This document shows positions 8,947 to 19,073 of a stretch of 64,000 bases of DNA, piece by piece; within the stretch, counting starts at the first letter, position 1; each line of letters starts with the position of its first letter. A program made the translations under genes and the position numbers. The stretch is taken from the NCBI GenBank assembly GCA_963555705.1, contig OY743174.1, positions 60,410,234 through 60,474,233 of the forward strand. The letters run 5' to 3'. Under the pieces are notes generated by a model. That model had not been told where the DNA came from and made no database searches. It worked only from the letters and a program-made list of their open reading frames with translations. Origin of the DNA: Ligustrum vulgare. Lineage: Eukaryota; Streptophyta; Magnoliopsida; Lamiales; Oleaceae.

Positions 8947-11025
8947 TGCAATGGCAATCACTCATTCCAAAACTGAATTTCCCTTTAACGACCTAAGTTT
9001 ACAAAGATTATGATGTAGTAAAATTAATTCAGAAAAGAAACCCGTGTATCATTGTCGGTGTTTTGAAGCTCAACCAAACATGTAGTATGAGTACTCGATC
9101 GATATAATACACAAAATGCAATCTAGCACATTCTTTTCATCCTTGTACACACACAAGTACATGCTTATATATATATATATATATATATATCATTATTAGT
9201 TCATTGCCATCAACAAAAATGCATGAGTACCAAAATGTCAGAATATTTTCAGCAATCATACCAACTTTGTGCAGAACTCCATCCATCCATCTATCCATCT
9301 ATCCCTTTAACTTTAGAGAGCAAATCTTCTCAAAACAAAAAGGCATGCAGAACCCTAATCCACACATATTATGATATCCCTCAACTTTATAGAGGAAATC
9401 TTGTCAAAACAAAAGGGTAGATATTTTTATACGTTGGGAAACTGCTCTAATTATTCAAAGTGCCTAAAACGAAACACCTAGGATGATAGGTTATAATCAA
9501 TTCTTTTTCCTTTTATCATTTGCCTCGTGAAGTTAAGTTTTGGCTGCAAATAGGAATTATTTATATATGGAGAATAATATTAAGTGAATACAATTATTAG
9601 CTTCCATGCATGCCCTGCAATGCCATTGATGCTGCTAAACAATCATCAATCGAGACTCTCGTTTATATATATATAATATATATCCTTCATATTTATGTAA
9701 GTACTTTTTAACCAAGCATATTTTTCGTAACTATTTTTTCAACCACACATTTTATCGTAGAAACTCAAATTCGCTGTTTATAAAAAAAAAAAAAATCAAC
9801 CGTCAAACAGATGCTTATAATATATACTTGACAATCGTCACGATGTACCTATATTGATTGATATAATTATAAGTAGGTAGGGTTGGGACATGAAGTTGGT
9901 AGATTTAGAGCATCTCCAATGTAATAATTTACATGTGTGCATCATGACGTGCTAAATAGGAACGTAAATTGCACAAATTTAAGAGAGGACGTAGAAAAAG
10001 ATTGAAGATAAGCTATATAAAAAAAAATAATCACACACTTCAATAAAAATAAATTATAAAAAAAATTAAGCGTCTGTTCAGCGGCATATGTGCCGTCGTT
10101 ATTTTTTATTTTTGATTTTTTAGGTAAAATTTATGGTTAAAAAATAGTTTCGAAAAATATATATTGTTAAAAAGTAATATTGAAAATTGTAATGATTATA
10201 ATATTTTTATTATAATCACAGGCATCGAATGCATGCTAAATGGATGATGTCTCCACTTTTTTCCTTGGCATGTAAGGTGTGTTTGGTTGAAGGGATTTTT
10301 CATGAAAAATGTCTCATCAATCAAAATATTTTCCATCTTTGTATGTTCAATTCCCAAAATTTTTCATGAAAAATGTCTCAATATTTTCTATGGTACAATC
10401 CCTTTATGCATTGTTTTACATTATTTGTCTTGAAAATTTTCAAATGGGGGAGGTGGGAAAAGATTTTCCATGAAAAAAATTCATTTTTCATCTTTTGTCT
10501 ATCAAATACACCCGTAAGCATTTTGGAGTGGAATGTGCTACACGAACAACCCAAATTGAACACATGTGAGAGAGATGTTTAAGTGGTTGTTCAATTTGAT
10601 TATTCCTTTAACTTTTTCCTTTGGGGTAACGTTATTCACTTGGAAAATACTACTTGAACAACTATTATGAACAATCCACTCACATGAGTGGTGGGATCCA
10701 CACACAGTACTGTATGTGAGCCCCACCACTCATGTAAGTAGATTTTCTAACTAGTTGTTTAATAGTTCAAGTTGCACCACTATATTCACTTTTGAATGCA
10801 ATCCAAAAGTTGACAAGATCTCACTCCTTACTATCAACAACTACAGCTTATTTCCGATGCTGCTGCTGCTACTATATGTTATGTTTGTCGTTTGATATTA
10901 ATTAACACATTTACTCTTTCTATGACGAATTTTCTAGTGTTTATCATTTTTATTTTATTTAGTTTTGGAAATATATGATTTTCAAAAATTAATGGAACAT
11001 GATTAATACAGTGTGTTCTTTTTTA
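8947..11025. other. AT-rich DNA without a recognisable gene
   Basis: Contains a (TA)n tract at 9168-9190. A lone GAGCATCTCCAAT end at 9908 resembles the MITEs at 23630 and 33280, but I found no partner end. A segment at about 10277-10513 has inverted ends (GTGTGTTTGGTTG and CAAATACACCC) and looks like another small TIR element. I see no convincing exon. Confidence 0.5.
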
Positions 11026-11198
11026 GCCACTGTTCGGCAACTAACCTTAAAAAAAATGATTTTTTTTGTTGTTTTTTAGGTAGATGGATGGTTAAAAATT
11101 GGAGAAAGAAAATATGTAGGGTTAGAGATTGATTTGGGGAATTGTCTAGTTTAAAAATTGGTTTAAAAACCTTAATCATTACTTTGCCGAACGGAGGC
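11026..11198. mobile_element. Tourist-like MITE, TSD TTA
   Basis: 173 bp with inverted ends GCCACTGTTCGGCAA and GCCTCCGTTCGGCAA (the second read from the other strand), flanked on both sides by TTA. The 3-bp TWA-type duplication fits PIF/Harbinger. One of a family of similar-sized copies in the window. Confidence 0.75.
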
Positions 11199-11836
11199 TT
11201 AGATTTAATATGGAATGTTTTGTGTCAAATCAAGGAATTGAAATTATTTGTTGATTTATTTGTGTTTTCTAGGTAAGATGAAGGGTTAAAAATTGAAGAG
11301 AGAAAACGTGGATAGTTAATAAGTGGTATGAGAAATTGTGTAATCAAAATTTCTGTAATCTTTCCAAATTAATACCCAGCCGAACCCACCCTACATTGTG
11401 GAGCCTAACAATTGCCGATGTGCGAAGTCAGTACACTCATGGCCTGACTCGAGCACAGGCTCAACAAGCATGTACTTAGGACCCATTTATATATATAATT
11501 TTATCCGACCCTTCAAACAACACTTTTTCTTTTACTTGTCAATTTCTATAGCTAATTCAATCAAAATTAACACTCTAATAATTGAATATAATTATTTCGT
11601 AAATTGTGTCCTAGCTACATCATATTCTTCGCCAGTCTGCTGTAATGATTGTTGGTTTGAGAGGTAACATTTATGGATACATTTAAATGATATGGCAAAT
11701 GCCTTCTTTCTTATTCGCTTTAGTCTATGAACAATTATTTACAGAAACTTTAAGCCTGGACGAAACTTTAGTTGCATATGGGAGCGTATACTATGTTGGG
11801 ACTATCATTCTAATATCATTCCAGTTTGGTTGTTAC

Positions 11837-11927
11837 CCACTACCCAAATACTTAATACCCAAATTCAAACATTCACAGAGAGAGAGAGAGAGACTACCCA
11901 AATACTTAATACCCAAATTCAAACATT

Positions 11928-11994
<67 letters not shown>
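11837..11994. repeat. Duplicated 38-bp segment joined to a (GA)n microsatellite
   Basis: A segment beginning CTACCCAAATACTTAATACC occurs at 11837 and again at 11893, each followed by GA repeats (11876-11892 and about 11934-11994). Replication slippage probably produced the pair. Reading frames through the GA tract have no meaning. Confidence 0.85.
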
Positions 11995-11998
<4 letters not shown>

Positions 11999-12390
11999 TC
12001 TTTTATTTGAATAAGAATTTTTTAGTTGATTCATTGTTAATGCCTTGTCGGCATATTGTTATTCTTGATGGATCTCGTTCTTTTATTTCATTTTTTATTC
12101 AACAATTTACGTAATTTTTTTGTTTGATTATTATCAATTAGTTAGTACTTTTGTTGATTTTTCGGCCATATAATTAGAGTAACTTTTTTTTTAATGGGTC
12201 ACTATAGAGGCCCATTTTTTGAATTTAGCTTGGGACCCCGTTAAGTACAGGTCCGACCCTGAGTACACAGATTGATCTCTTGTAAATAGATACTTGTTTA
12301 GAAACTTCACATTTCTAATTTCGATTTTACCCCATAATTTGTCTTAAAATTGGAGTGTCATCATCATGATTTTAGTATAATTATATATTA

Positions 12391-12582
12391 GGACCGTTCG
12401 GCGGCTCTAAATTAATACATTAAAAGATAAAATTGACAAAAAAATTAATTTACACAATTTCTCATATCATTTTTTAACCATCCATATTTTCTCTCTCTAA
12501 TTTTTAACCTCATCTTACCTAAAAAATACAAATAAATCTAACACAAAATTTAAATTTTCAAAATTGTCTACCGAACAGAGCC
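12391..12582. mobile_element. Tourist-like MITE, TSD TTA
   Basis: 192 bp beginning GGACCGTTCGGCGG and ending CCGAACAGAGCC, flanked by TTA on both sides. It belongs to the same family as the copy at 11026. A weaker relative at about 12645-12800 (TTTGGTAACAG to TTACCGAACACAG) lies just to the right. Confidence 0.7.
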
Positions 12583-13286
12583 TTAATAGAGAAAGATTAG
12601 AATTATAGGATGTATGATTTTCTCTCACAAACATCTTTTCGTCTCCATTTGGTAACAGTGTTTGATTTATAAAATGGTTTATTTATGATTTTGAGGTAAA
12701 AAGTAGTGATTGAAAATTTGAGAGAAAAAATGTGTGTAATTAAAATGTGATGTGAAAAATTGTATAACCAAAAATTGACTTTTACCGAACACAGTTATAT
12801 AACAAATTAATACATAGATGGAAATTAAAATGGCGTAGTCATATATTGAGACGAAACTCTACAAATCTTTCGCGTTCTTGTACTCCTTCCGTCCAATTTA
12901 TATATGTATGTTTGATTTTTCACACAAATTAAGAAAACATATTTAATGCTATTGAAAATGTAATTTTTGTAAAGAAAATTCGCAATTTACCCTTATTTAA
13001 GTATTAAAACTATTATTATTGGAAGTAATAAGTAGGGGTACATTACTAGACAAACAAAATAAACACTTCTCAATAAAGAAACAAGCCTATATAATTGGAA
13101 CAAGAGAAAAAGAGAAGACAACTCATATAAATGGGACGGAGGGAGTATCTAATTTCTTTTCCAATTTTCTATTTTGATAATTTTTTTTTTTTTGAACAAC
13201 AAATCAAATGCCTTTTTTTTTTTTTTTTTTTTTTGCAATGTTAAAACAGATCATCAAAATAATAAAATGAACTTTTCAAAAAAAAA

Positions 13287-13317
<31 letters not shown>

Positions 13318-13714
13318 TGAAAATTGAAATTTAAAATTGAAACACAAACCAAAGTTACCAAACATGCCTTGTTTCTTTCAATAAATTTTCAATAGGCATG
13401 AGAGATTCAAGGCTGGAAAAATTTATGAATGCTGAGAATCTCGAAAATCCATGATTTTGAAAATTTAATTGGAGTACAATGCCGAGTCATGACGTCTTAA
13501 TCCACCTTTTACGCATTTTGTTTGACTGATTGATTCAAATCTTGCGATCCTAATGAAAAAGGAAACTACAAAATTGCATGCTTGGAGGGAACCCTTTCAA
13601 GTCATCAAGTGAAGAGATAAGGTATGGCCGAGATGGACAATAGGAAAAAGGAAGAAGGGAGCAGAATTGAGACATTATAAATTACTTTTGAATTCGTGCA
13701 TCTTTAGATTTTTT
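12583..13714. other. AT-rich spacer with simple repeats
   Basis: Includes the MITE-like piece at about 12645-12800, poly-T at 13179-13234 and an (AAT)n tract at about 13288-13315. I see no exon or RNA gene. Confidence 0.5.
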
Positions 13715-14571
13715 TTTTTACAAGGAAAAATTGCAGCAATCTCAAACCTTTCATTTTTTTGCAGATTTGATCTAAACCTTCATTTTATGTCACTTGCAGT
13801 CCCAAATCATTAAAATAGTCACACTCACACCATAAGGACAAAATGAAGGAAACTATCAATAAAATGGTAACTTTAGCTTTCTCTTACATTAAATATTATA
13901 TAACCCTTGTATGATTTACAATAAAATTTTCTCTCTCTTTCTTACAATATTCAATCTTAACCGTCCACTAAAATCTTGTCTTCTTCCTCGAAAATCTATC
14001 TTCTTCTTCTTCCTCGAACCCCCCGCACCCCTACCCCCAGAACCATACAGAAAAATCACTTGAACCGCCATTTCTAACCTCCACCAACGAACTCCAACCA
14101 CCCAACGAGACAAAACTAGACCACCACAAAGTCCAACCAACCACGAACGCCAAATCATCAAAATCCCACCACCCACCAAACACAAAACCACACTACCACA
14201 AACTTCGAAGTCAGACTAATCAAACCCAAAATAGTGAAAATGGGTACAATTTTAATTAATTTTTTCGATGAGAATAATCATCAATGTATTTTCCTGCAAA
14301 TGAGGTTGCACATTAATGGTGTGAATGTGTTTCCCCAGCAAATCTATTTCTCAAATTAGAGAATCCCAACAGTAAAATATACGTGGTTAACGGGTTAAAT
14401 GGTGGTTGCAGATAATTGATAAAGCTGAGGCAGCCTCTCTTACGCAAAAAAATAAACTAAAAAAATGTATAGATCTTAGCTTGAATCAATTTGATCTTGT
14501 TTATACAAATCTTAAATTGAGAATTGCTAATTTTCAGAAATCTGAATATGGATAGAAATGCCTAAAAAAAG

Positions 14572-15534
14572 TGTTGCGAATGGTTTGACTGAGGGCACCA
14601 CGACCTTACACGACATCAGAGGCTCTAGCTGGTGTGATGAGATCCCACTTGAGGAATTTCGTCGAAAACGAGGAATAACGACAATTAAAACCTAGGAATG
14701 ATCTAAATCAGATCTGATACGAAAATAATAAGAACACGAATAAAGAAACGGAAATTAAAAGATATATTTGACGGTAAAACCTTGACCCGACAATCACGAC
14801 GCAATTAATTGACGATGCGGATTGAAGAACCAAGATTGGTGAACGCCACAAGGGATGTCAATTCCTTGATAAGTTCGTTGGGTGAACGCCACAAAGAACG
14901 GATCTTTGATAAGTTCGAAACAAAAGGGAAAAAACTCAACCTTTCAATTTGGAGAATCCTCTCTCAAATATTATTCATAAACTCAAACTTGTGTTTTTAC
15001 AATGAATGGAAATGAATATAAATAAGCAAAATAACCTAGCATCTAATTTACTCAAAATAGAATTCTAATTAAACTAAAATTCTAAAATAGGAAAATAACC
15101 TAAAAACCAAAAAGGAAATAAAATTATTAAAACTTACAAAAATCTGGCCGCTACCCAGTTACGACCGTGACAATTCTTTTACGGCCGTAATGGCCTTTCT
15201 GATCATAAATCTGATTTATTAGTTACGACCGTAAATTTCAGCCTTACGGCCGTAAGCCTGGTTCTGCTGAAATTCTGTCTTTTCCTTCGATAATTTGTTA
15301 CGGCCGTGATAGTAAGTGTTACGATCGTGAATATATGTATTACGGCCGTGAAGATCCTCTTTTACGGCCGTAAAGTATTTTCTGCTCAAATTACTTCTTT
15401 TTCTTGATTCGGCTCGATCCGTCCCTCTTCTCGGCTCGATCCCAACACGGAACTTGCTCCGTTTTGCACGTAGATCACTGTCATATTGCCGATGACTCGA
15501 TTTCTCCCTTCGATGCCTGGTCCGGATCACATCA
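14572..15534 (-). repeat. 3' LTR with TTACGGCCGTAA palindrome cluster
   Basis: Eight near-palindromic sites matching NTTACGRYCGTRAN start at about 15160, 15177, 15221, 15243, 15297, 15318, 15341 and 15361. Those at 15243-15256 and 15361-15374 are perfect 14-bp palindromes. Farther along, two units with GTGAACGCCACAA and GATAAGTTCG (near 14838 and 14880) form a short tandem repeat. The LTR spans roughly 963 bp; its left edge is inferred from TG...CA logic only. Confidence 0.75.
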
Positions 15535-16985
15535 TACTCCCTCTCTTGAAAAGGATTCGACCTCGAATCCATTTTTGGTCGGCTTTTCAAATTTCTCCTG
15601 CTTTCCAGGGCTCGATGATCATTTTTAAGCTTTGTGCAATCCTTTAGACTCTTGGACTGCTTATTTTGGCCAATAAATTTCTGCCCCGTCTTAAATCCAT
15701 GGCTTGATTTATGTCCCTGCAAAACAGATTTCGTAGAACTGGGGAGGGATGTGTTAGAAAATGCAAATAAACTCATTTTTGTGGTGGACTCTTTTTTTTT
15801 TTTTTTCTTTTCACTCTCAAGCTCACATTTTTCTGAGGTCGTGGCCTCAACTCTCTTGTTTTCAATTTTCACACCCTCTCCTTTTTCTGAGGTCGTGGCC
15901 TCAACGCTCTTATTTTTCCTCTCAAATTCGCGCTTTATTTTCAATTGGTCCTCTTGGACCTCTTTAGGAGATAGCGGAGCAAGAGTGATCTTTTGTCCAC
16001 CCTTCACGAAAGAATATCGATTTTTAAACCCATCGTGCACTACCCTCCTATCATGTTGCCATGGTCTCCCCAACAAAATATGGCCAACATGCATAGGTAC
16101 TACGTCACAAACCACCTCATCCTTATAACCTCCGATGGCAAAATTGACCCTAACCTGCTTATTTACCTTAATTTCTCCCGACTCGGTCAACCATTGCAAT
16201 TTATAAGGGTTCGGATGTTTTATCAAACTCAAACCCAATTTCTCAACCAACATTGTACTAACCACATTAGTATAACTTCCCCCGTCAATCACCATACCAC
16301 AAACCTTTTTACCCACTAAGCATCTAGTATGGAAGAGGTTATCCCTTTGCTCACCAATTTCATCCACCCTGACCCTAGTACTAAGAACACGTCGATTAAC
16401 AAGTGAATCTCTAACAGCATAGGTCAGTCCTTCCTCATCACTACTACTACTAGCCCCAACATCTACTAACTTAGGCATTCCCTTAAATTCGTCATCGGAA
16501 GTAATTTCACCATTATCACGCAAGATCATTAGCTTCCTATTTGGACACTGGGATGCTATATGAACCATACCCAAGCACTTAAAACATTTAATATTTCTAT
16601 CCCGAGCAGTTTAAGAATCAGAAATATTTTTACCTTTCGTTGTAGGCTCTTCCTTCCCTTTCGAGTTATGTTCAACGTTCGATTCCTGCTTCGTTTGTGA
16701 TGTAGGATAAGATGGTGAGTGTCTTGCTGCCCCCTTTCGCCTTAACTTCCTTCCCACCTTCATGGCCATATGCACCATATCTTCTAGCTCCACATAAAGT
16801 TGCAGTTCAATGATATTGACAATATCTCTATTCAGTCCACTCAGAAACCTAGCCATCGTAGCTTCCCGATCCTCCACCACGTTAGCCCGAATCATCGCCA
16901 CCTCCATATCCTTATGATAATCTTCTACACTCCTCGACCCCTGAGTCATACCTTGCAGCCTCTGGTAAATATCCCTACACTCCAC
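15535..16985 (-). pseudogene. Gypsy gag-protease reading frame with one internal stop
   Basis: One frame from 16985 leftwards encodes a gag fragment (RDIYQRLQGMTQGSRSVEDY), then a zinc knuckle (CFKCLGMVHIASQC), then a retropepsin-like domain (VIDGGSYTNVV, later ILLGRPWQ). A single TAA at 16611-16613 interrupts it just before the knuckle. After protease comes a low-complexity part with two copies of RVEATTSEK-like sequence and a Lys run encoded by poly-T at 15791-15804. The start of gag is missing: position 16986 is already LTR sequence. The gag and protease types match those of chromoviruses whose pol is like the fragment at 6886. Confidence 0.8.
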
Positions 16986-17737
16986 GACTTTCGAAACGCC
17001 ACAAGGAATCGCCCAATCTCCTTAATAACTCTCTTATTTGAACGCCACAAATATTCTAGCAAATATTTGATAAGTTCGATATTTGAACGCCACAAGAAAT
17101 ATTCTTAATAAGTTCGAAAAACATAGGAATCCACCTATAACTTTTATTGAATCCTCAATAAAAACTGTTTATATCAAAATCAAAGTCTCAAGTCTGAATT
17201 ACAATGAATGGAAATGAATATAAATAAGCAAAATAACCTAGCATCTAATTTACTCAAAATAGAATTCTAATTAGACTAAAATTCTAAAATAGGAAAATAA
17301 CCTAAAAACAAAAAAGGAAATAAAATAATTAAAATCTCGCAAAAATCTGGCCGCTACCCAGTTACGGCCGTGACAATCCTTTTACGGCCGTAATGGCCTT
17401 TCTGATCATAAATCTGATTTATTAGTTACGACCGTAAATTTCAGCCTTACGGCCGTAAGCCTGCTTCTGCTGAAATTCCGCCTTTTCCTTCCATAATTTC
17501 TTACGGCCGTGATAGTAAGTGTTACGGCCTTGAATATATGTATTACGGCCGTGAAGATCCTCTTTTACGGCCATAAAGTATTTTCTGCCCAAATTACTTC
17601 TTTTTCTTGATTCGGCTCGATCCGTCCCTCTTCTCGGCTCGACCCCAACACGGAACTTGCTCCGTTTTGCACGTAGATCACTGTCATATTGCCGATGGCT
17701 CGACTTCGCCATTCGATGCCTAGTCCGGATCACATCA
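16986..17737 (-). repeat. Truncated 5' LTR of the gag-protease element
   Basis: It matches the LTR at 14572-15534 from its start TGATGTGATCCGG (17737) through the palindrome cluster (17357-17577), with scattered substitutions that break some palindromes (for example CGGCCTTG near 17525). It carries three GAACGCCACAA...GATAAGTTCG units near 16989, 17038 and 17083, where the other LTR has two. It stops at the gag fragment, so its last part and the PBS are lost. Confidence 0.8.
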
Positions 17738-17948
17738 TGGTGGTTGTGAAATTTGCTCAATCTTTGCTCAAATTTTTGAAAAATGTGGAGTTGTACGATA
17801 GAGGTAGTAGGTGGTCATCGGCATGATAGGTTGGGGTGTGGGGTGTAGCTGTGGAGGGACTTTTGTCTGGTTTAGATAAGGGGTGGGGTGGGTGGAAGAT
17901 GAACATTTTCCAAATTATTATTATTATTTTTCAATCATTATTTAATGT

Positions 17949-17970
17949 AAAAAAAAAAAAAAAAAAAAAA
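17949..17970. repeat. Poly-A tract
   Basis: An A homopolymer of about 22 bases in the right arm region of the Mutator-like element. No function is inferred. Confidence 0.8.
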
Positions 17971-18200
17971 CCAAAGTTACCATTCAAAATTATTTTAAGT
18001 TTGACCAGACCTTTGATTGTTGGTCAACTAACAACTGAATTGACAGTTTCCATCATTTTGTTATTGTGGTGTGACTATTTTAAAGGTTTGAGACTCCGAG
18101 TGACACAAAATGAAAATTTGGGTAAAGTCTGCAAAAGCAAGAAAGGTTTGAAATCGGGATTGCATTTTTTCCTTTTTACAATATATTGTAAATTATATGT

Positions 18201-18237
18201 GTGCGCGTGTGCGCGCGCGCGCGCGCGTGTGTGTGTA
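18201..18237. repeat. (GT/GC)n microsatellite
   Basis: Alternating GTGCGCGTGTGCGCGC-type purine-pyrimidine sequence, capable of Z-DNA formation in principle. It lies just outside the target duplication of the Mutator-like element. Confidence 0.85.
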
Positions 18238-18454
18238 ATGTTCACTTCTGGAACTACATTTTCATTGGTATAGACAATATCATTTCATCGACTATGCCTT
18301 ACGTTGAGTGTATTTATTAAAACGCTTAGCAACAACTATGTCATTGATGTAGATAACGTTATTTCATCAACGGAACTTTTGATAATAATATATTTTTAAA
18401 TGTTGTATTTATATAATTATTAAAAATATAGTTCATTTGATTAATATATATAAG

Positions 18455-18824
18455 AGAAAATTGTAGGACGATCCAAACCTTTCATGTTTTTACAGACTTT
18501 ATCCCAATCTTCACTTTGTGATATTTACAGTCCCAAACCTTTCAAAAATATGCACTCAAGGATCCAAATGGATAGAAACCATCCAATTTGACAGTTAGTT
18601 GACCAGAGAATTTGATTTTGACCAAATTTAAAATGGAACACAATGGTAAATATGCTATTTATCCCATTTTATCCCTCAAAATAATTAAAACAAAATAAAA
18701 ATAAAAGAAAAAATGGTTCATCTTCTCCTTCTCCCTTCTCCTAACCCCAAACCCTCCCTCACTGCCATCTCCTTCATCTCTTCACTGGAAAACACCAAGG
18801 CAACGCCCCCACAACCAGCCACCT
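18455..18824. mobile_element. Half of a second Mutator-like element
   Basis: This stretch is a diverged copy, in the same orientation, of the arm at 13724 (shared blocks: CCAAACCTTTCA, ACTTTATCCCAATCTTCA, TTTACAGTCCCAAACC). It is broken at 18825 by the Copia LTR. I did not find the opposite arm on the far side of the Copia element. Confidence 0.6.
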
Positions 18825-18998
18825 TGAAGAATTACATTTCTTTTATTTTCCTCTTTTAGTTCACATGTATTCCTTGCTATTAGTTAGTTAGTTATGACTC
18901 ATGTCATCCTTTTATTGGTTTTTACTTCTATAAGTACTTTATATTTCTCAGATGAACTCTCACGACATTAGCTTAATAAAAGTATCAGATATGTTGCA
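18825..18998 (+). repeat. 5' LTR of the Copia element
   Basis: Begins TGAAGAATTACATTTC and ends near TATGTTGCA, 6 bases before the initiator-tRNA-type PBS. About 174 bp, short for an LTR. It is closely similar to 22158-22335, which retains about 15 extra bases near its end. Confidence 0.8.
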
Positions 18999-19073
18999 CT
19001 AATATGGCATCAGAGCCATTCCCGATTATCTACGTTTCATCATCCAAACTGAAATCAAATCAAAATCTCAATC

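Larger units (their letters stand above)
14572..17737 (-). mobile_element. Gag-protease LTR element without pol (TR-GAG-like)
   Basis: Read on the minus strand it consists of a 5' LTR (17737-16986, truncated at its 3' side), gag and protease (16985 to about 15535), then a 3' LTR (15534-14572). Both LTRs start TGATGTGATCCGGAC. The purine-rich AAGAGAGGGAGTA precedes the 3' LTR. No RT, RNase H or integrase is left: the coding region passes from protease through a Lys/Ser-rich stretch to a NPFQE motif that normally ends pol in this lineage. I found no matching 5-bp target duplication, in keeping with rearranged borders. Confidence 0.75.
13724..18172. mobile_element. Non-autonomous Mutator-like element split by an LTR element
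   Basis: Inverted arms lie at 13724-about 13830 and about 18065-18172. Both begin GGAAAAA(A/T)TGCA and share blocks such as AAACCTTTC, CATTTTRTGTCACT and TTAAAATAGTCACA. The ends are bounded by a perfect 9-bp duplication, TTTTTACAA, at 13715-13723 and 18173-18181. Long TIRs with a 9-bp duplication are the hallmark of Mutator-like elements. With the nested LTR element (14572-17737) removed, the parent is about 1.3 kb and I see no transposase. Confidence 0.8.

Noticed and set aside
11687..12010. Protein with Arg-Glu repeats
   Set aside because: Encoded by a GA microsatellite and its neighbouring duplication; no protein-like sequence outside it.
13916..14191. 91-codon minus-strand frame rich in Gly and Trp
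   Set aside because: It lies within the Mutator-like element, is low-complexity and matches no family.
15404..16319. Several plus-strand frames of 70-160 codons
   Set aside because: They are antisense shadows of the gag-protease frame on the minus strand.
14567..17742. 5-bp target duplication of the gag-protease element
   Set aside because: AAAAG on the left and TGGTG on the right do not match; borders are rearranged.
17422..17760. 112-codon frame with repeated HGRNTY motifs as a novel protein
   Set aside because: It is translation of the palindrome cluster in the LTR, repeated at 15219-15534; no evidence of a start or of selection on protein.
17836..18273. 145-codon plus-strand frame
   Set aside because: It passes through poly-A and GC/GT microsatellites and the Mutator-like arm.
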